From Corynebacterium rouxii (GTDB taxonomy: Bacteria > Actinomycetota > Actinomycetes > Mycobacteriales > Mycobacteriaceae): DNA of 64,000 nt. Location of the stretch: the NCBI RefSeq assembly GCF_902702935.1, contig NZ_LR738855.1, positions 558,001 through 622,000 of the forward strand. The letters are read 5' to 3'. The position numbers and the translations under genes are program-made. Each line of letters starts with the position of its first letter. Within the stretch, counting starts at the first letter, position 1. Positions 16,262-24,819 of this stretch are shown here, piece after piece. Under the pieces are notes generated by a model. It ran no database searches. It saw nothing but the letters and a program-made list of their open reading frames with translations, and was not told where the DNA came from.

Positions 16262-17587
16262 AACTCATGCGTACGCTGCTTTATGGTTTCCAGATTGGCC
16301 GGTTCAAGCCGCATATAGTGACGGTATTGTGCAAGACCATCGTGCAGTGGTGATTGCAGACCAGCGGCGGGTAATAGTGTGTAATGCGCGTGCTCGAAAA
16401 GCTGGAATACGAAGGGACATGCTTGTAAAACATGCCCTTGTCCTCGACGAGAACGCTATGATCGTGCCCTACAGTCCTGAGCGTGATATCCGAGTATTTG
16501 AGCATTGTTCGTGACATCGATCAGGTTGCTGCGAATGCCGAGATCGCTCGCCCAGGCATTGTGCTTATTGACGTCCAAGGTGCGGCGGCCTTCCATGGCA
16601 ACGAGGAAAAGCAGCAGAAAAATTATGGACGTCACCTCAAAAAGCGGCATGGAAAGCTTCGTTGGGGTTGCTGATGATATTCCGACAGCGATCATTGCAG
16701 CACGTCATAACGCCGTCGTTCCCTTAGGTGGATCTGCCTGCTACCTTGATTCCCAGCCCACTGAATTACTAAGAGTTGAAGAGACTTTAGGCTGTGACCC
16801 TGACACCGTGGCTCATCTTTAAACATGTGGCCTTACTACTCTCGGAGATATCGCCCGAATATCGCCACAGCACAGACACAGCGCACTATGAGTACACCCA
16901 CGCCAGAGATCGACTACAGCGTGAGCAATCACCCGCGATGATCTAAGCGACCAAGCAATCAGCGATCGCGTCCGCTGGCAACTAGAAGCATGGCTGACAT
17001 CTGTTCCGGAAGGAATCGATGATTCTGTCGGAATCGTTCAACTGACATTGCGACCTTATGAATGTATGCGACCATCACAGCCGCAGCTATGGGGAACCAA
17101 CAAGAGCGATGAAGAATCGGAACAACGAATGATTACTCGTGTGCAGGCACTCGCGGGGCCAGAATTTTTTGTGACACCTTTTCAAAAAGGCGGCAGGGGA
17201 AGCACCGATTGTGTGGGCTGGGTGCCTGTGGGGGAACGTCGATACGCTGAAGAACGAGTCTGGAGTGCTGCGCTACCTGCGCCACTACCAGCAATAGTCG
17301 ACACAGAAGACGTAAAAATTACAGATGCTCAGGGAAACGCTGTAACGATCGCCGCGACGATGCAACTAAGCCATGAGCCTGAAAGATTCCACTATGGCCG
17401 CGATACATACGCAGTGGTGAGCTGGGCTGGACCATGGCCTGTAGATGACGCTTGGTGGCGAGACGAATACTCCGGAATGCGTGCGTGATGACAAATCGTT
17501 GCAGAAAAAGACGCTGCAGTGCAAGCATGGGTCGTGGTATGGGAAGAAGAACACGGCCGATGGTTAGCGGAAGGAAGCTACGACTAG
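16262..17587 (+). pseudogene. ImuB-like DNA polymerase Y-family protein, several frameshifts and internal stops
   Basis: Pieces of ImuB appear in order but in different frames: YAALWFPDWPVQAAYSDGIV, DHRAVVIADQRRVIVCNARARKAGI (the ImuB finger-like start), ARPGIVLIDVQGAAAFHG, SFVGVADDIPTAIIAARHNAVVPLGGSACYL, then from 17048 a long intact stretch RVQALAGPEFFVTPFQKGGRGSTDCVGWVPVGERR and a C-terminal end AWVVVWEEEHGRWLAEGSYD. There are at least four frame breaks. ImuB lacks polymerase activity and links DnaE2 and ImuA' to the sliding clamp. A decayed copy of the dispersed palindrome lies at 17008-17030. Convergent with the AMIN lipoprotein gene. Confidence 0.8.
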
Positions 17588-17590
17588 TGG

Positions 17591-18292
17591 CTAAGACTGA
17601 CTGCGAATGTCGATGACTACACGGGTAGGCTCGCGAAGCATCTGCACAGAATAAGGGTGCTTGCGATCCAAGCCGACTACAAACTGGGAGCGACCTTCGA
17701 AGGTTCCTGCTGCTTTTACCTCAGTAATGTTGCCCACCCCTGGCACAACACCAATCTGGGGATCTGGTTTGCCTAGTTCGAAAGGCAGCGCAATACCATC
17801 AATATTCACCATCAAAACAGCATCGCCTTTTATCTCGATAGGAAAACCGCTACCTTGCTGGGCTGGGGAATCGGTGTAATCCACAAACCACCCCGGTGCG
17901 CCGGTGCCCTCAAAATCAAAAACGACACGATCAAATGTTTCATGGTGCCCAACACGGACAGAAGTGACGATTCCTTCCGACATATCAGGACGCTGAGTCT
18001 TGGATTCGATGCTGGCATCCCCGAGTGGTGTCAGACCCGCATTGGAAGAAGTAGACGATGACGCTAAAGAAGCTTTCTCCGCAGTTCCCTGCACAGTGTC
18101 GGGGGCATCCGATCCGTTGGAACAGCCAGCTAATCCCATGAGGCATGCTGTTCCTACCGCAACGAGAGCTCGTGCGGTTAGCAAGGTGCGGCGTCGATAA
18201 GCGGGTGTGAGCACCGGTGCACAGTCATTCGTCGAAGCCTCAACGTCGCGGCCGAGTGTGGCAGCAAAACCGGCCATGGGATTTTTATGCAT
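17591..18292 (-). CDS. AMIN-like domain lipoprotein
   Basis: A protein of 233 residues. A basic N-terminus is followed by a hydrophobic segment and lipobox (ALVAVGTACLMGLAGCS), so it is exported and lipid-anchored, with the mature Cys at about residue 57. A serine-rich linker precedes a C-terminal AMIN-type domain: VTSVRVGHHETFDRVVFDFEGTG, GDAVLMVNIDGIAL, and closing PYSVQMLREPTRVVIDI. AMIN domains bind cell-wall polymers or other envelope components. A decayed palindrome copy (17956-17978) encodes SEGIVTSV at the start of the domain. It is alone on its strand, back to back with the next gene. Confidence 0.8.
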   Translation of the reverse strand: MHKNPMAGFAATLGRDVEASTNDCAPVLTPAYRRRTLLTARALVAVGTACLMGLAGCSNGSDAPDTVQGTAEKASLASSSTSSNAGLTPLGDASIESKTQRPDMSEGIVTSVRVGHHETFDRVVFDFEGTGAPGWFVDYTDSPAQQGSGFPIEIKGDAVLMVNIDGIALPFELGKPDPQIGVVPGVGNITEVKAAGTFEGRSQFVVGLDRKHPYSVQMLREPTRVVIDIRSQS

Positions 18293-18397
18293 ACCTCTAC
18301 CGTAACCTGTTATGACCTATAAGGGGGAAGCCAGAAGAGAGACTTCGGCAAATCGTTGCCAAAATGATATGTGCTTCGGGGAGGTACTCTAGGAGGC

Positions 18398-19270
18398 ATG
18401 ACTCAACTGTGTTCCGATGTTCGCGTAAGTCCACTACCAGGAACTGCCAAATTAGGAGATACCTACATTTTGTTTGAGCACCATGGGCCGTGGAGTCACG
18501 ACATCTTAGACGGTGGGACATTTGATAAAGATACGAGCGCAGCGCTTAAAGCAATGGGCTGTGGCTTTTACCTTATTCGTCGGCACGGGCGGGAAGGACG
18601 TATCGAACGTCCTAAGAAAACTGTCTATCTAGTGTTTGGCAGTGCAGGCGTTGCAGAAAAACTCATGGTCGATGATGTAAATGACCTGTTGAAATTAGAT
18701 ATCAGTGGGCCTGGAAAGAATCGACAATTCGGTGCGGAGCAAGAGCCACAGCCCATCATTTTGGTATGTACCCACGCCAAACGTGATGCTTGTTGTGCGA
18801 TTAAAGGTCGACCTATGGCGCAAGCTTTGACAGAGGAGTTTCCAGATTCTCCAGTCTGGGAGTGCAGCCATACCAAGGGACATCGGTTTGCGCCATCAAT
18901 GGTCCTCATGCCGTGGGGATATACGTGGGGACAACTGAACAAACCTGCTGCATTTGACCTGTATCGGCATGCCCAACGCGGTCAGCTTTTCCTTCCAGGC
19001 AATCGAGGACGCGGAATTTGGCCAATGAAAGGTCAGATAGCGGAGGTTGCTGTCGCCCAGCAGCTTGCGCAGGAAGGCGAAACCGTCACATTAGGACAGT
19101 TGCGCGTCGAGTCCATAGAAGAAGCGCAAGTTCACGTCGTCGATTCTCATACGGCAAGGACGTGGATGGTGTTCCTCCGTGAAGAAGTTGTGGCAGGAAT
19201 CGTCGATTCCTGCCACAAACCTCCTAAAACAGGTACCGCATGGGTTGCCGATCGCGTTGAGGAAAACTGA
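18398..19270 (+). CDS. Sucrase/ferredoxin-like family protein
   Basis: A protein of 290 residues from ATG 18398 (ribosome site TAGGAGG 6 bases upstream; the in-frame start at 18371 has none). Suc_Fer-like features: PGTAKLGDTYILFEHHGPWSHDIL near the N-terminus, the Cys-rich motif CTHAKRDACCAIKGRP, and VWECSHTKGHRFAPSMVLMPWG, in which the Cys and His residues resemble a thioredoxin-like [2Fe-2S] ferredoxin site. The function of the family in bacteria is unknown. A long perfect inverted repeat of the dispersed type (19192-19214) near the 3' end encodes AGIVDSCH. Confidence 0.85.
   Translation: MTQLCSDVRVSPLPGTAKLGDTYILFEHHGPWSHDILDGGTFDKDTSAALKAMGCGFYLIRRHGREGRIERPKKTVYLVFGSAGVAEKLMVDDVNDLLKLDISGPGKNRQFGAEQEPQPIILVCTHAKRDACCAIKGRPMAQALTEEFPDSPVWECSHTKGHRFAPSMVLMPWGYTWGQLNKPAAFDLYRHAQRGQLFLPGNRGRGIWPMKGQIAEVAVAQQLAQEGETVTLGQLRVESIEEAQVHVVDSHTARTWMVFLREEVVAGIVDSCHKPPKTGTAWVADRVEEN
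19192..19214. repeat. Dispersed palindrome variant in the Suc_Fer gene
   Basis: The outer arms are GGCAGGAATC and GATTCCTGCC. The A-to-C change in one arm is matched by a T-to-G change in the other, so pairing is kept (compensatory change). Confidence 0.85.
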
Positions 19271-19292
19271 GTCTAGACAACACTGCTGATGG

Positions 19293-20741
19293 TTAAGGTG
19301 CAGTAGTACTTTCGGAAGCAGATGGTGACGAACTCGATTCCACAGAGGGTTCGTCGGTAGTAGTTGGTGTTTCTCGTGTTATTTCTGAAGAAGTCGAGCT
19401 TGGGCTGCTACTAGGCGTAGGCATGGTGCTTTCAGTGGAGCTAGAAGGCGTGGAAGGCTCCATACTTTCGGAAGGAATCGACGATTCCGTCCTCATCGGA
19501 GTCACAGGCACAGGAGGGATTGGCGTTTGCGTGGGCGCCAACCATCCAGCTTTGTTGTTTTCGCCACCGGATAAGGTCATAGATCCGAGTGCTAGAAAAC
19601 CGAGCAGGCAGATGATCAAGATGCTTGTCGACGGTCGCACACGGCCGCCGAAGGACAGCACCCCATGAGAACGTCGGGGCGGTGTCGCCTCTTCGCTTTG
19701 TTCTTGGATTTCCCGCATGACTTCTGTACGAGGTAAGTCGATAGTTTCGGCTGCATGAGAAAGCGCGCGTGTGGTTTCTGGATCAGGGGCGGCAGGTGGA
19801 TGAGCGGAGTGTGTTTCTGCGTCTAACACAGGGGGAGTATCTGCATCGATGGAGGATTGTCGGAAGGAATCGTCGATTCCTTCCGACAACACCACAACGG
19901 AGCTGGCTTTTTCGCCGTAGTCTTTCCACCATTCGTCGATGACTGCGGCGCGGACGCCTCGTTCGATGAGCCATTGCTTGCCTGGGGCGACGTCGATAAG
20001 CAGGCGCATGGTGGCGGTCCACGGTAGTCCCATGGCTGTGGGCGGGATGACGTCGGTGGCGGCTTGGAATGTGATGTCGCTGCGGATGTGGGGTGAGAGT
20101 TCTGGGTCGTCGATTGCACGTTGTGTGGCGGCGAGTGTGCGCGTTTTGATTTCGGCCATGGAGCTGCCGGCGGTGATGGGCACAGGGATGGAGATGACTG
20201 CGCGAGCCCAGCGGGCTGAGGAGTTGACACACATGCGGGCTTCGCCGTTGGGGACGGTGATTTCGTCGCCGTTGATGGTGCGGATTGTTGTGGCGCGGAG
20301 GGTCATGTTGACCACGTCGCCTTCGACGGTGGCTGCGGAGCCGAAGAATTTGACCCAGTCGCCGACGCCGTATTGCTTTTCGGTGATGATGAAGAATCCA
20401 CCGAGAAGGTCGCCGATGATTTTTTGGGAACCGAAGCCAACGGCGGCGGATACGACGGTGGCGGGGATTGCAGCAGCAGCGAGGTTAATGCCGAGGTTGT
20501 GCATGGCTGTGATGATGAGTGCTGCGTAGGCGATTGCTTCTGCGATGTAGACGATGGCGCCGATGATGGCTTTGCGTCCTTTGGACGCTTCGGTGTCTTC
20601 GTCGATGGCGTGGCTCATGCCGTTGATGATGCGGCGGCCGACGCGGGGAATCAGAAAACCTATGATCACGAGGATGGCCAGCGCGAATCCGTGCGCGATG
20701 ATCCAGTGCTTCGCGAGTTCCATGATGTAGGCATATGGCAT
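19293..20741 (-). CDS. mscCG: MscS-type mechanosensitive channel with C-terminal extension (MscCG-like)
   Basis: A protein of 482 residues. Three N-terminal helices lead into the pore helix AAAAIPATVVSAAVGFGSQKIIGDLLGGFFI and the beta-domain KQYGVGDWVKFFG...TIRTINGDEITVPNGEA of MscS channels. Beyond the MscS core is a long linker, a fourth membrane helix (PSTSILIICLLGFLALGSMTLSGG) and a Ser/Thr/Pro-rich external tail, the architecture of C. glutamicum MscCG, which releases glutamate and compatible solutes on membrane tension. Two copies of the dispersed palindrome fall in the C-terminal extension, encoding [11 protein letters not shown] and RTESSIPSES, both outside the channel core. The serine-rich tail (about 75 residues) is of low complexity. 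Confidence 0.85.
   Translation of the reverse strand: MPYAYIMELAKHWIIAHGFALAILVIIGFLIPRVGRRIINGMSHAIDEDTEASKGRKAIIGAIVYIAEAIAYAALIITAMHNLGINLAAAAIPATVVSAAVGFGSQKIIGDLLGGFFIITEKQYGVGDWVKFFGSAATVEGDVVNMTLRATTIRTINGDEITVPNGEARMCVNSSARWARAVISIPVPITAGSSMAEIKTRTLAATQRAIDDPELSPHIRSDITFQAATDVIPPTAMGLPWTATMRLLIDVAPGKQWLIERGVRAAVIDEWWKDYGEKASSVVVLSEGIDDSFRQSSIDADTPPVLDAETHSAHPPAAPDPETTRALSHAAETIDLPRTEVMREIQEQSEEATPPRRSHGVLSFGGRVRPSTSILIICLLGFLALGSMTLSGGENNKAGWLAPTQTPIPPVPVTPMRTESSIPSESMEPSTPSSSTESTMPTPSSSPSSTSSEITRETPTTTDEPSVESSSSPSASESTTAP
19470..19492. repeat. Dispersed palindrome, copy in the channel's external tail
   Basis: GGAAGGAATC, GAC, GATTCCGTCC (one mismatch in the arm); read as ESSIPSE. 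Confidence 0.85.
19862..19884. repeat. Dispersed palindrome, perfect copy in the channel linker
   Basis: A perfect copy extended by flanking TGTC/GACA, giving a 31-bp inverted repeat. It is read as EGIDDSF. Confidence 0.95.
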
Positions 20742-20786
20742 GCCCCAAGGGTAGCCCTGTGGCGGGTGTTGCTGTGAAGAGACGTA

Positions 20787-20822
20787 AAGGCGCCCCCGTA
20801 GCTGTGCTCACGGGAACGCCTT
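20787..20822. terminator. Terminator after metI
   Basis: AAGGCG(CC)CCCGT pairs with ACGGG(AA)CGCCTT. It lies 18 bases beyond the metI stop on the minus strand, and also downstream of the channel gene's start, so it separates the two units. Confidence 0.65.
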
Positions 20823-20840
20823 CGCCGACTAGTGCTGTGC

Positions 20841-21518
20841 TTATCGACGCATGATCTTCTTGGATAGCCAGTTACCGAAGAGTTGGGCAATCTGGACGAT
20901 GAGGATGATGACGAAGGTAGCAACGTAGGTGACCTGCCAGTCGTAGGCGCGGTAGCCGTAGACGATGGCGAAGTCTCCAAGTCCGCCTCCGCCGATGTAT
21001 CCGGCCATTGCAGACATGTCGACGATGGCGATGAAGATGAAGGTGTAGCCAAGGACGAGTGGGCCGAGGGCTTCGGGGATGATCACAGAGGTGATGATCT
21101 TCCATGGGCTGGCTCCCATGGCACGGGCTGCTTCGATAACACCAGGGTCGATGCTGACGAGGTTTTGTTCCACGATACGAGCGACGGCGAAGGTAGCGGC
21201 AATGGACATGATAAACATTGCTGCTTCGCGTCCGATGGTGGTTCCTACGACGCGCAGAGTGAGTGGCCCGAATGCGGTGATCATGATGATGAACGGGATG
21301 GGGCGCACGAAGTTCACCAAGATGTTGATGACGGTGTAGACGAACCGGTTGCGCAGGATGCCGCCTGTGCGAGTGGTGTAGAGGAGCACGCCGAGGCCGA
21401 GGCCGAGGAGTCCGCCGACTACGAGAGTGACGGAAACCATGATGAGGGTGTCCAGGATTGCTTCGGTGAAGGTGTCGCCAAGTCGGGACCAGTCGGCGGC
21501 GAGGATGTGTGTGGTCAT
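20841..21518 (-). CDS. metI: Methionine ABC transporter permease
   Basis: A protein of 225 residues with five or six membrane helices and the ABC permease EAA loop: EAARAMGASPWKIITSVIIPEALGPLVLG. Length and sequence (NILVNFVRPIPFIIMITAFGPLT, GGGGLGDFAIVYGYRAYDW) match MetI. It forms the membrane channel of the methionine importer with MetN and MetQ. The gene overlaps metN by 4 bases (ATGA) and is the last in the metQ-metN-metI unit. The last codons contain the octamer CGTCGATA. Confidence 0.93.
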   Translation of the reverse strand: MTTHILAADWSRLGDTFTEAILDTLIMVSVTLVVGGLLGLGLGVLLYTTRTGGILRNRFVYTVINILVNFVRPIPFIIMITAFGPLTLRVVGTTIGREAAMFIMSIAATFAVARIVEQNLVSIDPGVIEAARAMGASPWKIITSVIIPEALGPLVLGYTFIFIAIVDMSAMAGYIGGGGLGDFAIVYGYRAYDWQVTYVATFVIILIVQIAQLFGNWLSKKIMRR

Positions 21519-22537
21519 CGCTGGATCTCCTGGATGTCGGTGGTGGTGGTGAGGTAGGCGTAGAAGTCGTCAATGACAGACTTTTCGCCATTGAGACGTA
21601 CGGTCACCTTGCCGAAGGAATGCTTCTGCAAGGTGGTGATACCGCCGTGGACGATGCCGATGCTGGCACCTGCGTCTTTTGCTTTGGCTGCAGCGGTGAA
21701 GAATCCAGAATTCTCCGACAAAGTGATGGTAAAGAGGCGGCCTTCGTGCGCGAGGAGGTCCTCGGACTCGATGGCATCGGGGGTGTTGCGCAAGGAGGTG
21801 GATACGAAGCGCTTAGCGACGTTGGTCTGTGGGTGCGAGAACACCTCATAAACGCTGCCGTATTCCACAACTTTGCCGGCTTCCATGACAGCGACTTTGT
21901 CGGCAATGGAACGAATAACGTCCATTTCGTGGGTGATCACGACGATGGTGATACCGAGTTCGCGGTTGACCTTGCGTAGAAGCTCGAGAACCTCATGTGT
22001 GGTTTCGGGGTCAAGCGCGGAGGTGGCTTCGTCGGCAAGCAGAAGTGCCGGGTTGTTGGCCAGCGCGCGTGCGATGCCGACGCGCTGCTTTTGTCCACCG
22101 GAAAGTTCTTCGGGGTAGTTGCCAGCGCGGTCGCTAAGACCCACGAACGCGAGGAGCTCGTCGACACGTCGCTTGCGCTCAGCCTTATCGACGCCCGCCA
22201 GCTTGAGCGGATACTCAATATTTCCGGCAGCGGTGCGAGAGGTAAACAGGTTGAACTGCTGGAAAATCATGCCAATGTGGGCGCGAATGTCGCGCAGTTT
22301 CTTCTCGGACATTCCGACGATGTCGGTGCCGTCGAGAAGCAGCTTGCCGGAGGTGGGAGTGTCAAGGCCATTGATCATACGCACCAAGGTGGACTTGCCG
22401 GCGCCGGAGTAACCGATCACGCCGAGAATCTCACCTGGCTCCACCGTTAGGGTCACGCCGTCGAGAGCCGTGATGTTCTTTTTACCGGAGTCGAAGACCT
22501 TGGTGATGCCTTCGAACTCGATACGGGTTCCGTTCAT
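21515..22537 (-). CDS. metN: Methionine ABC transporter ATP-binding protein
   Basis: A protein of 340 residues. It has Walker A GYSGAGKST, Q-loop MIFQQFNLF, signature LSGGQKQRVGIARAL, Walker B LLLADEATSALD and switch histidine VVITHEMDVI. The C-terminal 90 residues form a NIL domain (LFTITLSENSGFFTAAAKAKDAGASIGIVHGGI...), which senses methionine and shuts transport down in MetNI systems. It powers methionine import together with the adjacent MetI and MetQ. It lies 37 bases downstream of metQ. Confidence 0.95.
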   Translation of the reverse strand: MNGTRIEFEGITKVFDSGKKNITALDGVTLTVEPGEILGVIGYSGAGKSTLVRMINGLDTPTSGKLLLDGTDIVGMSEKKLRDIRAHIGMIFQQFNLFTSRTAAGNIEYPLKLAGVDKAERKRRVDELLAFVGLSDRAGNYPEELSGGQKQRVGIARALANNPALLLADEATSALDPETTHEVLELLRKVNRELGITIVVITHEMDVIRSIADKVAVMEAGKVVEYGSVYEVFSHPQTNVAKRFVSTSLRNTPDAIESEDLLAHEGRLFTITLSENSGFFTAAAKAKDAGASIGIVHGGITTLQKHSFGKVTVRLNGEKSVIDDFYAYLTTTTDIQEIQR

Positions 22538-22574
22538 GTGTGTAGTAATTGCTTCCGTCTCGTGTTAAGGGGGT

Positions 22575-23447
22575 CTACTTCACCTCAGCCTCGAGGCGAT
22601 CCAGGATGGCCTGAAGCTCTTCGGGGCTACGCTTTACTTCCACAGAGGTGCCTTTAGAATCCTCTGCGAGAGCTTTTTGCACCTCATCGGTATGCCACAA
22701 CTCAATGAGCTGAGCCCACTGAGGATTATCTTTGTTCTCCTTGGTGGTTACCATAACGTTAATGTAAGGCTCGGCCTCCGTAGAAGCCGGATCGTCCTGA
22801 ACAATCGCAGTCTTTGCGTCAATGCCGGACCGCTCCAAGAACGTGTTGTTAATAATTGCGGGCTTGCCCTCACCATAAGCCGCAGGTGACGACGCTGCCT
22901 CCACAGGTGTCAGCGTCACCTTCGACTTCGCCGTATCGACGTCCGCCGGAGTAGGGGTGCTCAGTCCTGGCTTCTTCAGCGTGATCAGTTTGTTAGCCAC
23001 TAGAACATTAATGGCACGAGCTTGGTTCGTGGGATCGTTAGGGATTGCCACCGATTGGCCCTCAATGCCATCGAGAGAATCATGACCCTTCCAAAACAAT
23101 GCCAATGGAATGATCTCTGTCGATCCCACGGGGACCAAATCGGACTTGGACTTCACGTTATATTCCGCAAGGAATTTCAAATGTTGGAACAAGTTCACAT
23201 CGAGTCGGTTTTGCGACAGTGCTTGGTTCGGTGTGGAGAAATCAGAGAAGTCAACAACTTCTAAGTCGATACCCTGTTCCTTTGCCTTGTCCTTCCACAC
23301 GTCCCACGCCTTCTTTGTGGAATCTGTCGTACCAATCTTGATGGTGTCCGCATCAGAAGAACCACCCGAGCAAGCGACCAAGCCGGTTGATGCGACAACG
23401 GCTACGGAAAGAATCGACAATGCTGTCCGGAGTTTAGTGAAGTTCAT
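22575..23447 (-). CDS. metQ: Methionine-binding lipoprotein MetQ (first copy)
   Basis: A protein of 290 residues with a lipoprotein signal (LSILSVAVVASTGLVACSG, lipobox LVAC) and the NLPA domain: TIKIGTTDSTKKAWDVWKDKA, FSTPNQALSQNRLDVNLFQHLKFLAEYN, PLALFWKGHDSLDGIEGQSVAIPNDPTNQARAINVL, IINNTFLERSGID. It catches methionine outside the membrane for MetNI. It is about 65-70% identical by eye to the second copy upstream. A McbR-like box stands 60 bases before its start, and a terminator separates it from the second copy, so this unit has its own promoter. Confidence 0.93.
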   Translation of the reverse strand: MNFTKLRTALSILSVAVVASTGLVACSGGSSDADTIKIGTTDSTKKAWDVWKDKAKEQGIDLEVVDFSDFSTPNQALSQNRLDVNLFQHLKFLAEYNVKSKSDLVPVGSTEIIPLALFWKGHDSLDGIEGQSVAIPNDPTNQARAINVLVANKLITLKKPGLSTPTPADVDTAKSKVTLTPVEAASSPAAYGEGKPAIINNTFLERSGIDAKTAIVQDDPASTEAEPYINVMVTTKENKDNPQWAQLIELWHTDEVQKALAEDSKGTSVEVKRSPEELQAILDRLEAEVK

Positions 23448-23507
23448 GTGAAAACTCTTTTCTATTTTTGTTAACGCACAGGCAGCCTATCGCAGAAAGC
23501 CGCATTA

Positions 23508-23523
23508 TGTACAGCTCGGTCTA
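23508..23523. promoter_or_regulatory. McbR-like box before metQNI
   Basis: TGTACAGCTCGGTCTA: three of five bases in one half-site and all in the other match TAGAC-N6-GTCTA, the McbR operator of C. glutamicum. Confidence 0.6.
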
Positions 23524-23567
23524 GTCTGGTGAGGGTTGGCTTCCTAGTGTCCTTATTTAAGGGACTG

Positions 23568-23602
23568 AGCCCCGCGAACCTCGCACGGAGGTTACGGGGC
23601 TT
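23568..23602. terminator. Terminator after the second metQ gene
   Basis: AGCCCCG(CG)AACCTC pairs with GAGGTT(A)CGGGGCT around a six-base loop, 17 bases beyond the stop codon on the minus strand. Confidence 0.8.
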
Positions 23603-23618
23603 GATGTGATGTAAAGGG

Positions 23619-24491
23619 TTACTTCTTTTGGTCTGCTTCGAGGCGATCGAGGATCTTTTTGAGCTCTTCGGCGGTGCGCTGGACTGGAACGGAGGTTCCC
23701 TTGGAGTCTTCGGCTACAGCGTCTTGAACTTCCTTGGAGTGCCAGATTTCAACGAGTTTTGCGATGTTGGCGTCGTCTTTGTCTTCGGCTTTGGTTACGA
23801 AGGCGTTGATGTATGGCTCTGCTTCGGCAGAGTTGGGGTCATCTTGGAATATGGAGAGTTTAGGGTCGATGCCGGCACGGTCGAGGAAGGAGTTGTTGAT
23901 GATGGCTGGGGTGCCTTCGCCGTAGGCGGTGGTGGTCTGAGCTGCATCAACGGGAGTGAGCTTGACCTTAGATTTTGCCTCGTCAACGTCGCTAGGTGCT
24001 GGGGTGATTAGGCCTTCTTTTTTCAGGGTGATGAGCTTGGCTTGGACGAGGACGTTGATAGCGCGGCCTTGGTTGGAGGGGTCGTTAGGGATGGCTACGG
24101 ATTTGCCCTCGATGCCGTCAAGAGAGGTGTGGTCTTTCCAGAACAGTGCGAGTGGAACGATCTCGGTAGCGCCTACTGGGGTGAGGTCAGCATTCTTTCC
24201 GACGTTGTATTCGGCGAGGAATTTAAGGTGCTGGAAGAGGTTAACGTCGAGTTGGTCTTGCGCGAGGGCGTCGTTAGGGGTGGAGTAATCGGAGAAGTTT
24301 TTAATGTCGAGCTTGATGCCGGCTTCCTTGGCTTTGTCCTCGAATACCTTCCATGACTTTTTGGAGCCGTCGGTGGTACCGATCTTAACGGTTGCTTGGT
24401 CGGAGCTATCGGAGGAGTTGGAGCAAGCAACAAGTCCAGTTGCTGCGATAAGAGAGGCGGAGATTAAAGCGACGCTGCGGCGGAGTTTCAT
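23619..24491 (-). CDS. Methionine-binding lipoprotein MetQ (second copy)
   Basis: A protein of 290 residues with a lipoprotein signal (SVALISASLIAATGLVACSN, lipobox LVAC) and a full NLPA domain (VKIGTTDGSKKSWKVFEDKA, DVNLFQHLKFLAEYNVGKN, VPLALFWKDHTSLDGIEGKSVAIPNDPSNQGRAINVLVQAKLI). It is a paralogue of the adjacent metQ; the duplication is tandem. It has its own McbR-like box (24641-24656) and terminator, so it can be expressed apart from metNI. The two copies may serve different ligands (for example D-methionine or methionine sulfoxide), which cannot be told from sequence. Confidence 0.9.
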   Translation of the reverse strand: MKLRRSVALISASLIAATGLVACSNSSDSSDQATVKIGTTDGSKKSWKVFEDKAKEAGIKLDIKNFSDYSTPNDALAQDQLDVNLFQHLKFLAEYNVGKNADLTPVGATEIVPLALFWKDHTSLDGIEGKSVAIPNDPSNQGRAINVLVQAKLITLKKEGLITPAPSDVDEAKSKVKLTPVDAAQTTTAYGEGTPAIINNSFLDRAGIDPKLSIFQDDPNSAEAEPYINAFVTKAEDKDDANIAKLVEIWHSKEVQDAVAEDSKGTSVPVQRTAEELKKILDRLEADQKK

Positions 24492-24640
24492 GATTTGTCT
24501 TTCTGTTATGAGGTTTATGTAAAAATTTCATGCCTTACGACGCCTCATCGCGTGTGACATGCTGCGTATGCCCTGCATGCGACGCTAAGTGGAGGCGGCG
24601 TCTGTGTGTGATTAGCGAGCGTAGCCCAGTTCGGAAGAAA

Positions 24641-24656
24641 TGTACAGCTTTGTCTA
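24641..24656. promoter_or_regulatory. McbR-like box before the second metQ
   Basis: TGTACAGCTTTGTCTA, the same arrangement as at 23508: an intact GTCTA half-site and a TGTAC half-site. Confidence 0.6.
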
Positions 24657-24775
24657 CTTTTTTATTCACCAATAGGAGAACATGTGTGTGAATGTTGTAG
24701 TGCTGGGAGGGGGAAATGGCTGTCTAGTGTCAATGGAAAAACTCTAGCTTGGCCAAAACTAGAAGGTATTTTATC

Positions 24776-24799
24776 GGGAAGAATCGTCGATTCTCTCCC
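24776..24799. repeat. Dispersed palindrome, intergenic copy before the dnaE2 remnant
   Basis: GGGAAGAATC, GTC, GATTCTCTCCC; arms imperfect by one inserted base. Confidence 0.8.
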
Positions 24800-24819
24800 A
24801 AACCTTATGGGGAGGGGAG

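Noticed and set aside
20883..21557. Acidic open frame opposite metI
   Set aside because: Antisense to metI; composition reflects the reverse of hydrophobic codons.
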